A stretch of 8,653 nucleotides of DNA from positions 8,090 through 16,742 of the forward strand of contig NZUD01000041.1 in assembly GCA_002697005.1 (NCBI GenBank), given 5' to 3'. The notes under the pieces were generated by a model. It searched no databases, was not told the DNA's origin, and saw nothing but the letters and a program-made list of their open reading frames with translations. This DNA is from Chloroflexota bacterium (GTDB lineage Bacteria; Chloroflexota; Dehalococcoidia; UBA3495). The translations under genes and the position numbers were made by a program. Below are positions 6,296 through 8,653 of this stretch, piece by piece. Every line of letters begins with the position of its first letter. The first letter of the stretch is position 1.

Positions 6296-7609
6296 GTGAT
6301 TGAGCGATATTCCAGGCCGGCCATGAAACAGGTCTGGTCAGACGAAAATAAATATCTTAAATGGCTGGAAGTCGAATTAGCAGTCTGCGAGGCGTGGACC
6401 AACGACGGTGTGATTCCAAAAGGCGATATGGTCAAACTCCGGGGCGCAAAGTATGACCACAGTCGCATGATGGAACTGTTCGAGACCACTCGCCACGACG
6501 TTACAGCGTTCATCTCCTCCATCACCGAGTCCATGGGTCCAGAAGGACGTTGGCTCCACCTGGGAATGACCTCCAACGACATGTTGGACACCGGCCTAAA
6601 TCTCCAACTAATCGAGGCCGGCTCTCTGCTGCACACAGAGCTAGATAGAGCCATCGCCGCTTTAGCTGAAAAGGCCGTCCAATATAAAGACACGCTGGCC
6701 ATGGGCCGCACCCACGGAGTGCATGCAGAGCCGATGACAATGGGTCTAAGGTTTGCCCTCTGGTGGGACGAGATGATGCGCCAGAAAGAGCGGCTGACAG
6801 AAGCAATCGAGGGCTTGAGAGTGGGCATGGTTTCCGGGGCTGTGGGCACCCACGCCACCGTGCCGCCATCCGTCGAAGAAGCGGTCTGTCGAGAGTTAGG
6901 ACTAAAGGTCGCAAAGATATCTAATCAAATCATCCAACGGGATCGGCACGCTCATTTCATGACCACCCTGGCCTTAATCGCGGCTTCGCTGGAGAAGTTC
7001 GCCACGGAGATCAGGGCTCTTCAACGCACTGAATTGCATGAGGTCGAGGAACCCTTCGGAGAAGGACAGACCGGGTCATCATCCATGCCCCACAAACGAA
7101 ACCCTGAGCTGGCAGAGCGTATCTGTGGCCTCGCTCGGCTGATCCGCGGCAACTCAGTAACGGCTATGGAAAACGTGGCCCTCTGGGGTGAGCGGGACAT
7201 CAGCCATTCGTCAGCCGAGCGAATCATACTGCCCGACTCGTGTTTGGCATTGGACTATATTTTAAGCATCTTCACCCGCATCATAGAGGGCCTCAGGGTG
7301 TTCCCTGAGCGCATGTTCGAAAACATCGAAAGCAGCTTAGGTCTGGTGTTTAGCCAACGCGTGCTCTTGGCATTAGTGGACAAAGGCCTTGCCCGTGAAG
7401 ACGCTTATAAGATTGTCCAGACCAACGCCAGCCGTAGCTGGGAAGAGAAAAAAGACTTCCGAGATTTGCTTCGGAGCGACCGTCAGACTGAGGAGTATTT
7501 CTCCCCGACAGAGTTAGACGAGCTCTTCGACTACGGGTATTACACCCGGTACGTAGATGAGACCTTTGCGCGGTTAGGCCTGGGCCAATCGGGCGTGAAA
7601 ATAAGCTAA
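6296..7609 (+). CDS. purB: Adenylosuccinate lyase
   Basis: PurB removes fumarate twice: from SAICAR to give AICAR, and from adenylosuccinate to give AMP. The 437-residue length fits the short, Bacillus-type lyases. The N terminus MIERYSRPAMKQVWSDE is typical. Expected active-site elements are present: TTRHDV with His67, TSNDMLDT (92-99), GRTHGVHAEP with His140, and the fumarase/aspartase-superfamily signature GSSSMPHKRNP (260-270) carrying the flexible catalytic-loop Ser and Lys267. ERDISHSSAERIILPD follows. The superfamily's trimeric helical-bundle core and C-terminal domain are complete. It starts at GTG with a strong ribosome binding site. It lies directly upstream of purC, whose product SAICAR is its substrate. 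No sign of damage. Confidence 0.96.
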   Translation: MIERYSRPAMKQVWSDENKYLKWLEVELAVCEAWTNDGVIPKGDMVKLRGAKYDHSRMMELFETTRHDVTAFISSITESMGPEGRWLHLGMTSNDMLDTGLNLQLIEAGSLLHTELDRAIAALAEKAVQYKDTLAMGRTHGVHAEPMTMGLRFALWWDEMMRQKERLTEAIEGLRVGMVSGAVGTHATVPPSVEEAVCRELGLKVAKISNQIIQRDRHAHFMTTLALIAASLEKFATEIRALQRTELHEVEEPFGEGQTGSSSMPHKRNPELAERICGLARLIRGNSVTAMENVALWGERDISHSSAERIILPDSCLALDYILSIFTRIIEGLRVFPERMFENIESSLGLVFSQRVLLALVDKGLAREDAYKIVQTNASRSWEEKKDFRDLLRSDRQTEEYFSPTELDELFDYGYYTRYVDETFARLGLGQSGVKIS

Positions 7610-7651
7610 TAACCAACAGATCAAAGGCGATTAAGGATAAGAGCGGTTGAC

Positions 7652-8548
7652 GTGATATTAGAAACTCAGATGCCGGATAAACTCCACCGGGGCAAGGTGC
7701 GCGACACATACGGCCTAGGTGGCGAGGATCTGTTAATGGTCGCCACCGACCGAATCTCAGCTTTTGACGTGGTACTACCCACAGGTATAACCGATAAAGG
7801 CCTGGTCTTGAACCGCATCTCCGCCTTTTGGTTCGACAAGACCAAAAACATCGTGCCCAACCACTTCATCTGTTTGGGAGATGCTCCGGAGGCGGTCAAG
7901 TACCTAGATGGTAGCAGCATCGCGGGCTCAGTTTCGGAAGACGTCGCCCGACAGTCCATGGTGGTCAAGCGGGCCGAGCGTATAGACCTAGAATGCATCG
8001 TCAGAGGGTATATCACCGGGTCAGCTTGGTCGGAATACCGGCATCAGGGCACCGTGTCAGGATTGGACGTGGGAAAAGGCTTGATTGAATGCCAAGCCTT
8101 CCCCGAACCACTGTTCACTCCCACCACTAAAGCGGAAGAAGGCCACGACGAAAATATGTCCAAGCAAAAAGTGCTAGATATGGTCGGCACCGACATGGCT
8201 CGCCAACTTGAAGAGACGAGCATTACCGTCTTTAAATGGGCCCTTGATTACGCCAGGGAGCGCGACATAATACTGGCCGACACGAAGATGGAATTCGGCA
8301 TAATAGACGGCCAGCTGACGTTGATTGACGAATTACTGACTCCAGACTCCAGCCGGTTCTGGGATGTCGAAGGGTATGCGCCCGGGAAGTCTCAACCGAG
8401 CTACGACAAGCAATTCGTACGAGACTGGCTGGACGAACAAGGTTGGAACCACGAGCCACCAGCGCCGGAGCTACCAGATGAAGTGGTATTACAGACATCG
8501 GACAAATATCAAAGGGCGTATTTCAAGTTGACTGGAACGCGGCTCTAG
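7652..8548 (+). CDS. purC: Phosphoribosylaminoimidazole-succinocarboxamide synthase (SAICAR synthetase)
   Basis: PurC joins aspartate to CAIR with ATP, giving SAICAR for PurB. At 298 residues it belongs to the longer, yeast Ade1-like group rather than the ~240-residue bacterial form. Motifs in order are the nucleotide loop HRGKVRDTYGLG (12-23), ATDRISAFDVVLPTGI (31-46), ECIVRGYITGSAWSEY (114-129), FTPTTKAEEGHDENMS (155-170), ILADTKMEFG (207-216) and DELLTPDSSRFW (226-237). The C terminus keeps the long-form tail with KSQPSYDKQFVRDWL. The GTG at 7652 gives MILETQMPDKLHRGK; a later ATG (7670) would remove six residues. The ribosome binding site is weak and distant (AAGGA near 7633). It lies 42 bases after purB. 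Confidence 0.96.
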   Translation: MILETQMPDKLHRGKVRDTYGLGGEDLLMVATDRISAFDVVLPTGITDKGLVLNRISAFWFDKTKNIVPNHFICLGDAPEAVKYLDGSSIAGSVSEDVARQSMVVKRAERIDLECIVRGYITGSAWSEYRHQGTVSGLDVGKGLIECQAFPEPLFTPTTKAEEGHDENMSKQKVLDMVGTDMARQLEETSITVFKWALDYARERDIILADTKMEFGIIDGQLTLIDELLTPDSSRFWDVEGYAPGKSQPSYDKQFVRDWLDEQGWNHEPPAPELPDEVVLQTSDKYQRAYFKLTGTRL

Positions 8549-8580
8549 CGGGCACGTTCCCAATCTCTTTGGTTCAATTC

Positions 8581-8586
8581 GGAGGA
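8581..8586 (+). promoter_or_regulatory. Ribosome binding site GGAGGA for the next gene
   Basis: GGAGGA lies seven bases before TTG at 8594, and the frame from that TTG stays open to the window end. It supports a new gene starting there, 45 bases after purC. Confidence 0.6.
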
Positions 8587-8593
8587 CTATATA

Positions 8594-8653
8594 TTGCCAG
8601 TCTCAAGACGACGACGCGGCCGCGCCGCCACCAGAGCTGCCCGCTCTGGAAAC
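8594..8653 (+). CDS. Start of an unidentified gene with a very basic N terminus (partial)
   Basis: Only 20 codons are visible, beginning at a TTG after GGAGGA. The residues (MPVSRRRRGRAATRAARSGN) are rich in Arg and Ala and look like a disordered, nucleic-acid- or membrane-facing tail. No family can be named from this. The spacing from purC suggests that it belongs to the same operon. Confidence 0.5.
   Translation, partial: MPVSRRRRGRAATRAARSGN

Noticed and set aside
6193..6858. Long minus-strand open frame of 221 codons opposite the HAD gene end and purB
   Set aside because: It is antisense to conserved purB codons and its Ser-rich composition is typical of a shadow frame.
8534..8560. GGAACG ... 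CGTTCC inverted repeat around the purC stop codon as a terminator
   Set aside because: The stem is only 6 bp with a 15-base loop, and no T tract follows directly. The next gene starts shortly after with a good ribosome binding site.

Overview
The window is a bacterial purine-biosynthesis locus with a divergent two-gene edge. Short intergenic gaps, ATGA-type coupling, moderate-to-high GC and frequent GTG/TTG starts indicate a bacterium. The style of the partial polyprenyl synthetase and the PurC/PurB variants suggest Chloroflexota, perhaps Dehalococcoidia/SAR202. That placement is an inference from general resemblance and was not tested by a search.

Left edge, minus strand (1-783): a TsaC/Sua5/YrdC-family threonylcarbamoyl-AMP synthase. 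It is followed after 10 bases by the first ~45 codons of a polyprenyl-diphosphate-synthase-like gene, whose only plausible start is an ATA behind a good ribosome binding site. A ~200-base divergent intergenic region (784-992) carries promoter-like sequences facing guaA.

Plus strand (993-8548): a tightly packed run guaA - purD - unknown X - unknown Y - purE - HAD phosphatase - purB - purC. After it a further gene with a very basic N terminus begins at 8594 and leaves the window. Gaps range from a 35-base overlap (purE/HAD) to 70 bases (Y/purE), and no convincing terminator lies between the genes, so one operon is likely. PurD makes GAR early in the pathway, PurE handles the AIR/CAIR carboxylation step, PurC makes SAICAR and PurB releases AICAR. 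PurB also completes AMP synthesis from IMP, and GuaA converts XMP to GMP. purF, purN, purL/Q/S, purM, purK, purH, guaB and purA are not in the window.

The least ordinary parts are the two unrecognised genes coupled into the operon between purD and purE, a PurE that has lost usually invariant active-site residues, a HAD phosphatase overlapping purE, a GuaA with a forced ~64-residue N-terminal extension, and the ATA start. I saw no RNA genes, CRISPR arrays, insertion sequences or prophage genes.
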